Origin: Tenuifilum thalassicum
GTDB lineage: Bacteria; Bacteroidota; Bacteroidia; Bacteroidales; Tenuifilaceae
DNA length: 64,000 bases
Direction of reading: 5' to 3'
NCBI RefSeq assembly: GCF_013265555.1
Contig: NZ_CP041345.1
Span: 702,581-766,580 of the forward strand
This document shows, in pieces, positions 9,481 to 17,410 of the stretch. A model generated the notes under the pieces. The model was given only the letters and a program-made list of their open reading frames with translations, did no database searches and was not told where the DNA came from. Position 1 is the stretch's first letter; every line of letters starts with the position of its first letter. Made by a program: the position numbers and the translations under genes.

Positions 9481-10278
9481 ATGTCAGTAAAAGAACAAAA
9501 GCGAGTGATTGATGATCTTGGTAGGGAGATAATTTTTTCATTTCCACCTCAAAGAATCGTTTCATTAGTGCCTTCAATAACCGAACTTCTTTTTGATTTG
9601 GGGTTAGACGATAAAATTGTTGGTGTTACAAGTTATTGCATTCACCCTAAACAGGCTAAATCAAAAGTAATTGTAGGAGGAACTAAAAATGTAGATGCCA
9701 GTTTGATTCGAAGGCTGAAGCCCGATTTGATATTGGCAGAAAAGTCGGAGAATCAAAAAGAGAATGTGTTAGATGTTGCTGCTGAATGCTCCGTATACAC
9801 TTTTGATATCAGTGGTTTTGATGATGCCATTAAGATGATTCAAACTGTAGGTTTATTAACTAGTACAACCGAGCAGGCTAATGAAATATCTAAAAAGGTT
9901 ACCTCTCAGTTTAGGAACTTGGGCACAGCGAGGACTTCAAAAACAGTATTTTACCCAGTTTGGAAAAATCCGTACATTACTATCAATGCAAGCACCTTTA
10001 TTTCATCTATGTTAAAATTTTGTGGGCTTAAAAATATTTTTGATGGATATGACAAGTCCTATCCCGTTGTTGATTTAAGCGAGGTTATTAATCATAATCC
10101 CGATATTATTTTACTCCCGTCAGAACCCTACGAGTTCTCACAAGACGATATGGCTGAACTAAAATCCTTATTCCCAAACTCTAAACTTTTCTTGGTTGAT
10201 GGAGAAATGTTTGCCTGGTATGGTTCAAGAATGTTAAAAGCCGCTGATTATTTTAGTGAACTTATCAAAATGTTTTAA
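9481..10278 (+). CDS. BtuF-like helical-backbone metal/corrinoid-binding protein, no signal peptide
   Basis: A 265-residue protein of the periplasmic-binding TroA/BtuF superfamily. Typical features are QRIVSLVPSITELLFDLGLDDKIVGVT at the start of lobe 1, the PDLILAE strand, a long connecting helix, and SLFPNSKLFLVDG near the end. Family members bind cobalamin, haem or ferric siderophores for ABC importers. The N-terminus MSVKEQKRVIDDLGR is polar with no signal peptide or lipobox, and no upstream in-frame start provides one. No permease or ATPase is adjacent. Related signal-less proteins exist in other bacteria; the ligand cannot be told from sequence. Its stop is 1 bp before the start of the next gene. 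Confidence 0.75.
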   Translation: MSVKEQKRVIDDLGREIIFSFPPQRIVSLVPSITELLFDLGLDDKIVGVTSYCIHPKQAKSKVIVGGTKNVDASLIRRLKPDLILAEKSENQKENVLDVAAECSVYTFDISGFDDAIKMIQTVGLLTSTTEQANEISKKVTSQFRNLGTARTSKTVFYPVWKNPYITINASTFISSMLKFCGLKNIFDGYDKSYPVVDLSEVINHNPDIILLPSEPYEFSQDDMAELKSLFPNSKLFLVDGEMFAWYGSRMLKAADYFSELIKMF

Positions 10279-10279
10279 G

Positions 10280-10912
10280 ATGAGAAAGTTGAGCTTTACT
10301 TTATTGCTGTTGATTACTTTCATATCGTGTACTCGCGAGTTTGAGTTTAAATCGGGCGATTTACTTTTTCAAGATATTGATTGTGGACCGTTATGCGATG
10401 CTATTGAAAATGTTACATCAGGATACGAGGGTAGAAAAATTTCTCATGTAGGAATTGTAAATGTTACTGATAGTGGGACCTATGTAATTGAGGCATACGG
10501 GACGGTTCGTTTGACAGAATTGAAAGAGTTCATGCAAAGAAGTATAGATAGAGCAGGAAATCCCAAAATCATTGTGGGACGGTTGCAGCCAAGGTATACG
10601 AAATACCTTGCAGAATCAGTTAATCGCGCCATCAAGCTGGTGGGATGTCCATATGATGACGATTTTCTTTTGAACAATGGGAAGTATTATTGTTCAGAAC
10701 TTGTGTATGAGACATATCTTGATGATGAAGGTAATCATTTGTTTAACCTGCGTCCGATGACTTGGAAGAACCCTCTCACAGGAGAATATGACTCAACTTG
10801 GGTGGAATATTTTAGCGATAAAAACCAACCTATACCAGAAGGGAAGCCTGGATGCAATCCGGCAGATTACTCACGCAGCCCAAAACTATCAATAGTAAAA
10901 GTGTTTTATTAG
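10280..10912 (+). CDS. YiiX/YebB-like NlpC/P60-superfamily lipoprotein
   Basis: From the ATG at 10280 the protein is 210 residues with a lipoprotein signal peptide ending FISC (Cys17). An upstream in-frame ATG at 10256 overlaps the preceding gene and would spoil the signal peptide. Motifs fit the permuted papain-like YiiX family: SGDLLFQD, a histidine in SHVGIV (His56), a glutamate in IEAYG (Glu71), and the candidate nucleophile in KYYCSELVYE (Cys138). Members are predicted cell-envelope amidases, peptidases or thioesterases. The start is 1 bp after the BtuF-like stop, indicating translational coupling. Confidence 0.8.
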   Translation: MRKLSFTLLLLITFISCTREFEFKSGDLLFQDIDCGPLCDAIENVTSGYEGRKISHVGIVNVTDSGTYVIEAYGTVRLTELKEFMQRSIDRAGNPKIIVGRLQPRYTKYLAESVNRAIKLVGCPYDDDFLLNNGKYYCSELVYETYLDDEGNHLFNLRPMTWKNPLTGEYDSTWVEYFSDKNQPIPEGKPGCNPADYSRSPKLSIVKVFY

Positions 10913-11142
10913 TGCTCTTTTTTGATTTGTTTAAGATTTTGTGGGATGTTATTGAATGCTATAGGTTAATAAGATGAGGAAAGGTATTTAACAAGAATAA
11001 TAATTCAACTCCAAGCGCAATTGCTTAGCTTAACCATTTATTTTTATAAGTTATTGAATCGAAAATATACGAATCGAAAAGTCCTGATTTTTTCCCTTTC
11101 ATGCTTAATGTTGGAAGTGCATGTTTTGTTTGTGCAAACTTA

Positions 11143-11727
11143 CTAGTTCGCTTTTAGGAATTCCTCGGTGCTCATAATTTTGGCGTAGCTTTTTAGTGTG
11201 GAAAGGGTTGATAGGTGAACCATTTTTGCTTGAATTATTTCATTTTCCCATTTTAAGTCTTTTGTGGCACAAGCATCGTGAATTAGAGTTACCTTAAAGC
11301 CGTAGTCGGCTCCAGCGCGTACAGCTGCTTCAACACACATATGTGTTTGCATTCCGCAAATTACAAGGTTAGAAACCTGCTGCCCTCTAAGATATTCTAG
11401 TAAACCCGTTCCTTTGAATGCGTTAACATTTGTTTTGATAAACACGGCTTCCCCTTCTGCTGGTTTTACCAGTTTGTGAAAATCCATACCGCTACTAGCC
11501 TTGTGTCCTATGTGAACCACTAACATGTTGTTTTCTCGGAAATAGGATAGAAGTTTTGCTGCATTCTGGGCAGCGGGTTCCGGATTTACAAGTTCCGACA
11601 GCCCTCCAGGGAAGTAGAATTCTTGAATATCAACAATAACTAATGCAACTCGGCTAGTGTCTGGAATCGCTTTTAATGTGATACTTAGTGCCATCACACA
11701 TAGTAGCGAAAGAAGATGTTTACGCAT
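11143..11727 (-). CDS. Exported isochorismatase-family cysteine hydrolase
   Basis: A 194-residue protein with an N-terminal signal peptide (MRKHLLSLLC to LKA). The fold matches the isochorismatase-like hydrolases, and the Asp-Lys-Cys triad can be placed: Asp33 in IVDIQEFY, Lys98 in FIKTNVNAF, and Cys131 in GMQTHMCVEAA. The GMQTH segment is the usual cis-peptide loop. Family members hydrolyse amides such as nicotinamide, ureidoacrylate or N-carbamoyl compounds, mostly in the cytoplasm; the export signal here is less usual. Substrate unknown. No operon partner is evident. Confidence 0.82.
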   Translation of the reverse strand: MRKHLLSLLCVMALSITLKAIPDTSRVALVIVDIQEFYFPGGLSELVNPEPAAQNAAKLLSYFRENNMLVVHIGHKASSGMDFHKLVKPAEGEAVFIKTNVNAFKGTGLLEYLRGQQVSNLVICGMQTHMCVEAAVRAGADYGFKVTLIHDACATKDLKWENEIIQAKMVHLSTLSTLKSYAKIMSTEEFLKAN

Positions 11728-11766
11728 TGTAGTAAGATTTTTGTAAAGATAATGTTTTTGAATGAA

Positions 11767-12006
11767 CTAGTTGAGGTAGTAGAAACAGGCTCTGCTATTA
11801 TTTAAACTTTGAGGTATTTGCTCTTCAAAAAGTTTCACATCGAGTTGGTCCACAAATAAATCGTAAAATGAAAGCATGCCATTGGGTGGCTTATTATCGT
11901 TATCCTCGTCAAAGAAAACCACTAGATTGTAAAACCAAAAGGGGTCGGTGTTCATATGCATTCGACCCAAAAAATCAACTACCGTATTGTGTCTTCTTTT
12001 ATACAT
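11767..12006 (-). CDS. Possible small hypothetical protein
   Basis: A 79-residue frame, rich in aromatic and acidic residues (FFDEDNDNKPPNGMLSFYDLF), with no signal peptide, transmembrane segment or known motif. It lies 39 bp before the isochorismatase-like gene on the same strand. An overlapping 74-residue frame on the plus strand (11868-12092) looks less protein-like. No promoter or ribosome site settles it; it may be a real small gene or chance. Confidence 0.35.
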   Translation of the reverse strand: MYKRRHNTVVDFLGRMHMNTDPFWFYNLVVFFDEDNDNKPPNGMLSFYDLFVDQLDVKLFEEQIPQSLNNSRACFYYLN

Positions 12007-12407
12007 GGGTAACTTATTACTATAAGTTAATCCTCAAACTCATTTTCAAGTTAGCTATTTTAAATCTAAAAGTCAATACTATAAGAAATTAATAATATTG
12101 ATGTAAATCAATATCTTATTGGGTGATTAAACAATACTAACGCTATTCGTTTGCTAAATGGTGTTGTTCCTGTCTAATAGTTTGGTTTTGGTAGAATGCA
12201 TGTTCTAAACTGTATTATAACGAAAAGATTCTTTAAGAGTATTACTATATTGCTGACAAAAAGAAAGTTGAAATGAAAAAGTATTATTAATTTCTGCTAG
12301 TCAAACTCAATGTTAACATATCTTAAATTAAATGCATTCTTATACATAAATATTTTATTATGAATTTAAAAGGCGTAAATTTATTTAATAAATCAAACCA
12401 AAATAAA
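12007..12407. other. AT-rich gap without recognisable gene
   Basis: About 400 bp before the repeat lipoprotein. It is very AT-rich with no convincing TAnnTTTG box, hairpin, RNA gene or conserved frame. It presumably holds the promoter and leader of the downstream lipoprotein. Confidence 0.4.
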
Positions 12408-14096
12408 ATGGACCACAAATCAAAAATTACACTTATAGTCATTGCCGGTTTCATGTCATTATTTGTGGCATGTGAACCCGACGATAATGGCAATGGTTCA
12501 GGGTCGAATATAATTTCAACGGATATCATTCAGAATACCACGTGGGAGTCGGGTAAAACCTATGTTATAAGTGGAAGCGTTAGCGTTGAAGGTGCAATTC
12601 TTACTATTCAACCAGGTACTACCATAAAATTTGAAGCTGGCGCAAGCCTGCACATTGGTTATAGTAGTAATGCTACACTAATTGCTAATGGTACTGCTGA
12701 TAAGCCAATTGTATTTACGTCTAATGCTTCGAACCCCACGCTGGGTTCTTGGGAAGGGATAACCTTCTGGGAGTATAGTTTGAATTCGAGCATGCAATTT
12801 TGTACGATTGAATATGCTGGTAAATCGGGCGAAGGCGCAGTAAATCTTGAGGGGTGCGCGATTACTTTTTCTAACAACATTGTTAGGTTTACTAAGGATT
12901 ATGGTTTAGCTCTCAGCTCCGAAGCAAGCTTTACAGAAATGAATAGTAACAGTTTTAGCGATTGTGGTAATCATCCCCTAAGATTGCCATGTGAGTATAT
13001 GCACACTATTGGAACTGGTAATGTTTTTACTTGCCCAGAGAATAAGGGAGTAAATGTATACGAAGGTACTGCAAAAGGAAATGTTACCTGGCGTAAACTC
13101 GATAAGCCCTACTTTGTTGAAGGTGACCTAAACTTTGAAGATGGAACATTAACCATTGAACCAGGAGCTATATTTAAGTTTGGAGCAGAAAGCGATTTTC
13201 ATATTGGATACAATGAAAACTCAACTTTACTTGCTAATGGCACTGCCGCTAACCCTATTGTTTTCACTAGTAGTGCTACAGTACCTGCTGCTGGTGCATG
13301 GAATGGCATTACCTTTTGGGAGAATAGCCTAAACTCAAGCATGAAGTATTGCACGATTGAGTATGCAGGGGAAACGGGTGATGGTGCCGTAAATCTTGAG
13401 GGGTGTGCAATTACTTTTTCTAACAATACCGTCAGGAATGCTAAAGATTACGGGTTAAAACTCAGCTCCGAATCCAGTTTTATAGAGATGAATGATAATC
13501 AGTTTGAGAATTGTGGTAATCACCCCCTAAGGCTTTCCTGTGAATTTATACACACCATAGGAACCGGGAATGTTTTTAATTGTCCTGATGGTAAGGGGAT
13601 TAATGTTTTTGGAGGAAGTTCAACTGGGAATATCACTTGGCGCAAGCATGACAAACCTTACTATGTTGACGATGATCTTAACTATGATAATGGGACGCTT
13701 ACCATTGAGCCGGGTGCGATTTTTAAATTTGGTGCAAATACCGGATTTCATGTTGGTTCCAATCAAAATTCAACCCTTATAGCCACTGGTACTCCGGATA
13801 ATATCATTGAATTTACAACCAGTGCTTCATCGCCTGCAGCAGGGGCATGGGAGGGTATTTATCTTTGGGATAATAATTCTTCCAATACCAGTTTTGAATA
13901 TTGTCGGTTCAGTTATGCTGGGGAAGGTTCTTCAAGCGATAGAGCATCAATATGGGCTACTCAAACATCATTTAGTGTAAATAACTGCGAGTTTGTCAAT
14001 TCTGCTGGTTGGGGCATTTTCCTTGATAATGCAACTTTTAGTGGTTCTGGTAATACGTTTAGCAATTGTGCTTTGGGCAATGTGGGCAGCAACTAG
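12408..14096 (+). CDS. Repeat-built parallel beta-helix lipoprotein
   Basis: From ATG 12408 the protein is 562 residues with a lipoprotein signal ending LFVAC (Cys22), then an Asp/Asn/Gly linker. An in-frame ATG at 12360 would put 16 polar residues before the signal peptide and is less likely. The body consists of 183-residue tandem repeats, two complete and one shorter and more divergent. Each contains TLTIEPGAIFKFG, HIGYNENSTL-ANGT, WEGITFW, TIEYAG-GAVNLEGC and NHPLRL-CE, a pattern typical of right-handed beta-helix proteins. No catalytic residues of pectate lyases are evident. It is probably a surface or periplasmic binding or structural protein. A terminator-like hairpin follows the stop. 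Confidence 0.8.
   Translation: MDHKSKITLIVIAGFMSLFVACEPDDNGNGSGSNIISTDIIQNTTWESGKTYVISGSVSVEGAILTIQPGTTIKFEAGASLHIGYSSNATLIANGTADKPIVFTSNASNPTLGSWEGITFWEYSLNSSMQFCTIEYAGKSGEGAVNLEGCAITFSNNIVRFTKDYGLALSSEASFTEMNSNSFSDCGNHPLRLPCEYMHTIGTGNVFTCPENKGVNVYEGTAKGNVTWRKLDKPYFVEGDLNFEDGTLTIEPGAIFKFGAESDFHIGYNENSTLLANGTAANPIVFTSSATVPAAGAWNGITFWENSLNSSMKYCTIEYAGETGDGAVNLEGCAITFSNNTVRNAKDYGLKLSSESSFIEMNDNQFENCGNHPLRLSCEFIHTIGTGNVFNCPDGKGINVFGGSSTGNITWRKHDKPYYVDDDLNYDNGTLTIEPGAIFKFGANTGFHVGSNQNSTLIATGTPDNIIEFTTSASSPAAGAWEGIYLWDNNSSNTSFEYCRFSYAGEGSSSDRASIWATQTSFSVNNCEFVNSAGWGIFLDNATFSGSGNTFSNCALGNVGSN
12597..14093 (+). repeat. Three tandem in-frame 549-nt repeats
   Basis: Units begin at 12597, 13146 and 13695, each at the same codon phase at (I/T)LTI(Q/E)PG. 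The first two are 549 nt; the third is truncated at about 399 nt. The aligned HIGY/HVGS segments fall at 12651, 13200 and 13749, exactly 549 nt apart. Units 1 and 2 retain long near-identical DNA stretches, for example around AATCTTGAGGGGTG at 12843 and 13392, implying recent duplication or gene conversion. Confidence 0.9.
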
Positions 14097-14121
14097 CTAG
14101 TGTATAATACAGTTTTAATCA

Positions 14122-14152
14122 ATAGCGCATTGTTTTGATAGCTTTGCGCTAT
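14122..14152 (+). terminator. Hairpin after the beta-helix lipoprotein
   Basis: The arms ATAGCGC (14122-14128) and GCGCTAT (14146-14152) enclose a 17-nt loop and are followed by a T-rich run. It lies 26 bp after the lipoprotein stop. It overlaps the candidate gldE -7 box at 14139-14146, so it may act as terminator, operator or both. Confidence 0.45.
14139..14146 (+). promoter_or_regulatory. Candidate -7 box for gldE operon
   Basis: TAGCTTTG followed by C, matching TAnnTTTG. It overlaps the 3' arm of the hairpin. A -33 TTG at standard distance is not seen. If used, transcription starts near 14153, which places the gldE start codon downstream of that. Confidence 0.35.
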
Positions 14153-14203
14153 CATTTTATTATTTTTTCTAACTTTACGAAGTTAACCAATTCGTACTTG
14201 AGT

Positions 14204-15523
14204 TTGGAAAGTTTTAGTGACTTATTTAATGAGATTACAAACGGTGTACTTTTTACACCTCCTACGTTTGGCTTTTATCTTGGTTTAATAGTTCTTTGCG
14301 GGCTGCTTATCCTATCAGCTCTATTTAGCGGTTCAGAGGTAGCCTACTTTTCTTTAACACCTGCCGAAATTAAGGAACTTGAAGACAAGTCGAAAAAGTC
14401 TAAAGTTTTAACAAACCTCTCAAACCCTGAGCAGCTTCTTGCAACACTCCTGGTTGCAAACAACCTTATCAATGTTGGTGTAGTAATTCTTTCTACCTTT
14501 TTAACTCTATCTGTTTTCGATTTTAGTCAAGCTCCTGTTTTTGGTTTTGTATTCCAGACGGTGATAATCACTTTTATCTTGCTCCTTTTTGGCGAGATTC
14601 TTCCAAAACTTCTAGCATCAAATCGTGCCTTACGCTTTGCAGAGGTGGTTGCCCCTTTAATTAGCGCTATGATTATCTTGTTAAAGCCACTTTCTAAACT
14701 TCTAATTCATTCTTCTACTATAATAAATAAAAGGGTGGCTACACCGCAAAAGATTTCAATGGATGAGCTAGGCGATGCCATAGAACTCACTGCCGAAGAG
14801 CTGGCCGAGGAGCGCCAAATTCTTGAGGGTATTGTTTCATTCACTTCCACAATTGTGAGTGAAATAATGAAACCCCGAATCGATGTAGTGGCACTTGATC
14901 TTAATACCTCCTACGAAAAGTTGCGCGAGGTGGTTATTGAATCTGGATATAGCCGTATTCCAATCTATAATGAATCGTTCGACGATATCAAGGGAATACT
15001 TTATGTCAAAGATTTAATACCTCACATTCAAAAGGACAACACTTTTCGTTGGCAAAATCTTATTAGACCACCATACTTTGTTCCCGAGAGCAAGAAAATT
15101 AATGATTTGCTAACCGAGTTTCAGCTTAAACATATCCACATGGCCATAGTAGTTGATGAGTATGGCGGGACTAGTGGAATTGTTACTCTGGAAGATATTC
15201 TGGAGGAGATTGTTGGAGAGATTTCAGATGAATCAGACGATGACGAGCGTTTATATACTAAAATCGATGATAAAAACTACATATTTGAGGCTAAGGTAAT
15301 GCTCAACGATTTTTGTAAAATTGTAGGTTGCGACGATGATATTTTTGACGATGTCCGTGGCGATGCTGAAACAATTGCAGGGTTAATATTGGAGAAAACG
15401 GGGCAGATACCAAAGCAAAATGAAAAGGTAGATTGTAAGCAGTTTACTTTTACTATTGATGCAGTAGATAACCGTAGAATAAAGAGAGTAAGAGTTAAAA
15501 TAAACGAAGATGCCGAATCCTAA
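14204..15523 (+). CDS. gldE: Gliding-motility protein GldE (CNNM/CorC-type)
   Basis: The protein has an N-terminal DUF21/CNNM membrane domain with three to four helices (motifs [11 protein letters not shown] and LLFGEILPK), a pair of CBS domains (SGYSRIPIY to [17 protein letters not shown]), and a C-terminal CorC/HlyC domain. GldE is needed for gliding and interacts functionally with GldD in Flavobacterium. There is no ATG at the 5' end: in-frame TTG codons lie at 14135, 14198 and 14204. The first overlaps the hairpin and probable promoter, so I prefer 14204 (440 residues), with 14198 equally possible. The next gene, gldD, overlaps its end by 14 bp. Confidence 0.88.
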   Translation: MESFSDLFNEITNGVLFTPPTFGFYLGLIVLCGLLILSALFSGSEVAYFSLTPAEIKELEDKSKKSKVLTNLSNPEQLLATLLVANNLINVGVVILSTFLTLSVFDFSQAPVFGFVFQTVIITFILLLFGEILPKLLASNRALRFAEVVAPLISAMIILLKPLSKLLIHSSTIINKRVATPQKISMDELGDAIELTAEELAEERQILEGIVSFTSTIVSEIMKPRIDVVALDLNTSYEKLREVVIESGYSRIPIYNESFDDIKGILYVKDLIPHIQKDNTFRWQNLIRPPYFVPESKKINDLLTEFQLKHIHMAIVVDEYGGTSGIVTLEDILEEIVGEISDESDDDERLYTKIDDKNYIFEAKVMLNDFCKIVGCDDDIFDDVRGDAETIAGLILEKTGQIPKQNEKVDCKQFTFTIDAVDNRRIKRVRVKINEDAES

Positions 15524-16085
15524 GTCGTTACTAATATCCTCATTGCTAGTTTTTTTGCTTGTTTCATGTGCCGATGAGCCAGTTCCTAAACCACGTGGCT
15601 ATTTTAGGTTGACGTTTCCCGAGAAACAGTATCGTTTACTTGATACAATTTACCCCTTTACATTTGAATATCCAGTTTATGGAACTATTGTTAAAGAGAG
15701 AAACAGAGATGGCGAGGGGGAATGGATAAGTGTTGCCTTCCCAAAATATAAAGCCAAGATTCATTTGAGTTATAAAGATATTAGCAACAACCTTAACCAG
15801 CTTACCGAGGATGCCCGAACGCTTGCCTATAAGCATACCTATAAGGCAGATGCCATTGACGAAATGGTGTTTGATAACCCCGAAAAAAATGTTTACGGAA
15901 TTCTTTACGATATTAGAGGAAACTCGGCCAGCTCCATTCAGTTCTATTTAACCGATTCTTCGAGACACTACATACGTGGTGCGCTCTACTTCAGATGTGA
16001 ACCCAACAAGGATTCCCTTGCTCCTGCTGTTGATTTCTTTACTAAGGATGTTATCCATCTTATCGAAACTCTTAGGTGGAAGTAA
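15510..16085 (+). CDS. gldD: Gliding-motility lipoprotein GldD
   Basis: A 191-residue lipoprotein with signal peptide and lipobox LLVSC (Cys20). The mature start, ADEPVPKPRGYFRLTFP, is characteristic of GldD, with the conserved PxP(R/K)(G)Y(F/Y)RLxFP pattern and a later NVYGILYDIRGN segment. GldD is an envelope lipoprotein required for gliding and chitin use in Flavobacterium johnsoniae, and is regularly found next to gldE even in non-gliding Bacteroidota. It overlaps gldE by 14 bp and is followed by a PPTase gene 6 bp later. Confidence 0.9.
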   Translation: MPNPKSLLISSLLVFLLVSCADEPVPKPRGYFRLTFPEKQYRLLDTIYPFTFEYPVYGTIVKERNRDGEGEWISVAFPKYKAKIHLSYKDISNNLNQLTEDARTLAYKHTYKADAIDEMVFDNPEKNVYGILYDIRGNSASSIQFYLTDSSRHYIRGALYFRCEPNKDSLAPAVDFFTKDVIHLIETLRWK

Positions 16086-16091
16086 TTTTCA

Positions 16092-16712
16092 ATGCCAGTT
16101 ATAAAAACCATACACGATGATGATATAACCATTGCTTTATGGCTCATCAGCGAAGCTGAGAATGAGCTCTTGGAGCATGTTGGTCAGGTTGATGATTTAC
16201 CCTCAAATAAAAACCGACGCATTGAACGGATAGCAACTATGGCATTGCTTAAAACTCTAGGATTTAAGCAGTTTTATTCCTATGATAGTCTTGGAAGGCC
16301 GTATTTCACAGCTTCCCAGGTACGGATATCAATTAGCCATACCGATGGTGTTGTTGCCCTAGCTTTTTCTGAGTCTCAAGAGGTTGGGGTTGATATTGAG
16401 CAAACTACAAGGAATTATAGAAAGATTGCTGGAAAATATTTGTCTACAAATGAAGCAATTGGTTCCCACAACTTCTCCGATTTTCACTATGCATTAATTT
16501 GGAGCGCAAAAGAGACAATTTACAAGCTACCTTGGGGTAAAAGCCTAGTGTTTAACAGAGATATTGAAATTGATTTAAAAAATTTCAATAGTGATAGAGG
16601 TTGGTTAAAAGCTATGGTTTTTAACGATGGGGCTTGGGTTAATGTAAAACTATTTTATACCTTTATTGATAATTATTGCCTGACATGGACAGGCATGAAC
16701 CGAATATTGTAA
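16092..16712 (+). CDS. 4'-phosphopantetheinyl transferase superfamily protein
   Basis: A 206-residue Sfp/AcpT-like protein. The magnesium and CoA-binding motifs are present: VGVDIE (Asp101, Glu103) and WSAKE (137-141), plus ISHTDG upstream. The enzyme moves phosphopantetheine from CoA to a serine of a carrier protein such as ACP. The length is that of the short Sfp-like group. It lies between gldD and a GGGP-synthase-like gene, sharing a TAATG stop-start overlap with the latter. No polyketide or peptide synthase is in the window, so housekeeping ACP activation is the simplest role. Confidence 0.88.
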   Translation: MPVIKTIHDDDITIALWLISEAENELLEHVGQVDDLPSNKNRRIERIATMALLKTLGFKQFYSYDSLGRPYFTASQVRISISHTDGVVALAFSESQEVGVDIEQTTRNYRKIAGKYLSTNEAIGSHNFSDFHYALIWSAKETIYKLPWGKSLVFNRDIEIDLKNFNSDRGWLKAMVFNDGAWVNVKLFYTFIDNYCLTWTGMNRIL

Positions 16713-17410
16713 TGGCACTTGTTTACGATAAGATTTGTCATGGTAGCCTTGCCATTCTGATTGACCCAGATAAAGAGGGAAGTGTAGATATAGATAAAAT
16801 TATTGAAAACGCTGAGAAATCGGGGGCGTCGTTACTGTTTGTAGGAGGAAGTTTGGTAAACAGTCCGCTACATGAGTTTGTTGAACGCGTTAAGAGAATG
16901 ACATCGCTTCCTGTTGTCCTTTTCCCAGGTAGTGCCATGCAGTTCTCCCCAAAGGCCGATGGGATTCTTTTCCTATCGTTAATCTCAGGCCGAAACCCAG
17001 AGTTTCTTATCGGGCAACATGTGAATGTGGCTGCAATGGTAAAGCAAAGCAATATAGAGGTTATCCCAACAGGATACATACTAGTAGATGGAGGAACTCC
17101 AACCTCAGTACAATACATGAGCCAAACCATGCCAATACCCTCGAACAAGCATGAGATTGCTGTCTCAACAGCAATTGCAGGCGAACTGCTTGGTTTGAAA
17201 GCAATTTATCTTGAAGCTGGAAGCGGAGCATTAAACCCAGTTCCATTAAAAATGATAGAGAAGGTAAAAGAGAATATTTCAATCCCCTTAATAGTTGGTG
17301 GTGGAATAAAAACACCACAACAGGTTACCTACGCCCTTAGTGCAGGAGCTAATCTTGTGGTGGTTGGTAATGCCCTTGAGAAAAATCCCTTGCTATTAAC
17401 ACGCAGCTGA
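16712..17410 (+). CDS. Geranylgeranylglyceryl/heptaprenylglyceryl phosphate synthase family
   Basis: A TIM-barrel prenyltransferase of 232 residues from the ATG at 16712, which overlaps the PPTase stop as TAATG. A start at 16676 would overlap the preceding gene by 37 bp. Family motifs are ILIDPDKEG, VGGSLV, PGSAMQFS, PTGYILVDGGTPTSVQ, IYLEAGSGA and IVGGGIKTPQQ, with VVVGNALE near the end. The family joins a polyprenyl diphosphate to sn-glycerol-1-phosphate, making ether-lipid precursors. Bacteroidota have their own group of this archaeal-type enzyme, reported to use geranylgeranyl diphosphate. Its stop abuts the stop of the convergent gene at 17411. Confidence 0.9.
   Translation: MALVYDKICHGSLAILIDPDKEGSVDIDKIIENAEKSGASLLFVGGSLVNSPLHEFVERVKRMTSLPVVLFPGSAMQFSPKADGILFLSLISGRNPEFLIGQHVNVAAMVKQSNIEVIPTGYILVDGGTPTSVQYMSQTMPIPSNKHEIAVSTAIAGELLGLKAIYLEAGSGALNPVPLKMIEKVKENISIPLIVGGGIKTPQQVTYALSAGANLVVVGNALEKNPLLLTRS

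Noticed and set aside
11055..11080. Direct repeat of GAATCGAAAA, 15 bp apart
   Set aside because: Only two copies in an AT-rich gap between convergent gene ends; likely chance.
16738..17148. 136-residue minus-strand frame
   Set aside because: Antisense to the GGGP synthase gene, rich in Ser/Pro/Thr as expected of a shadow.
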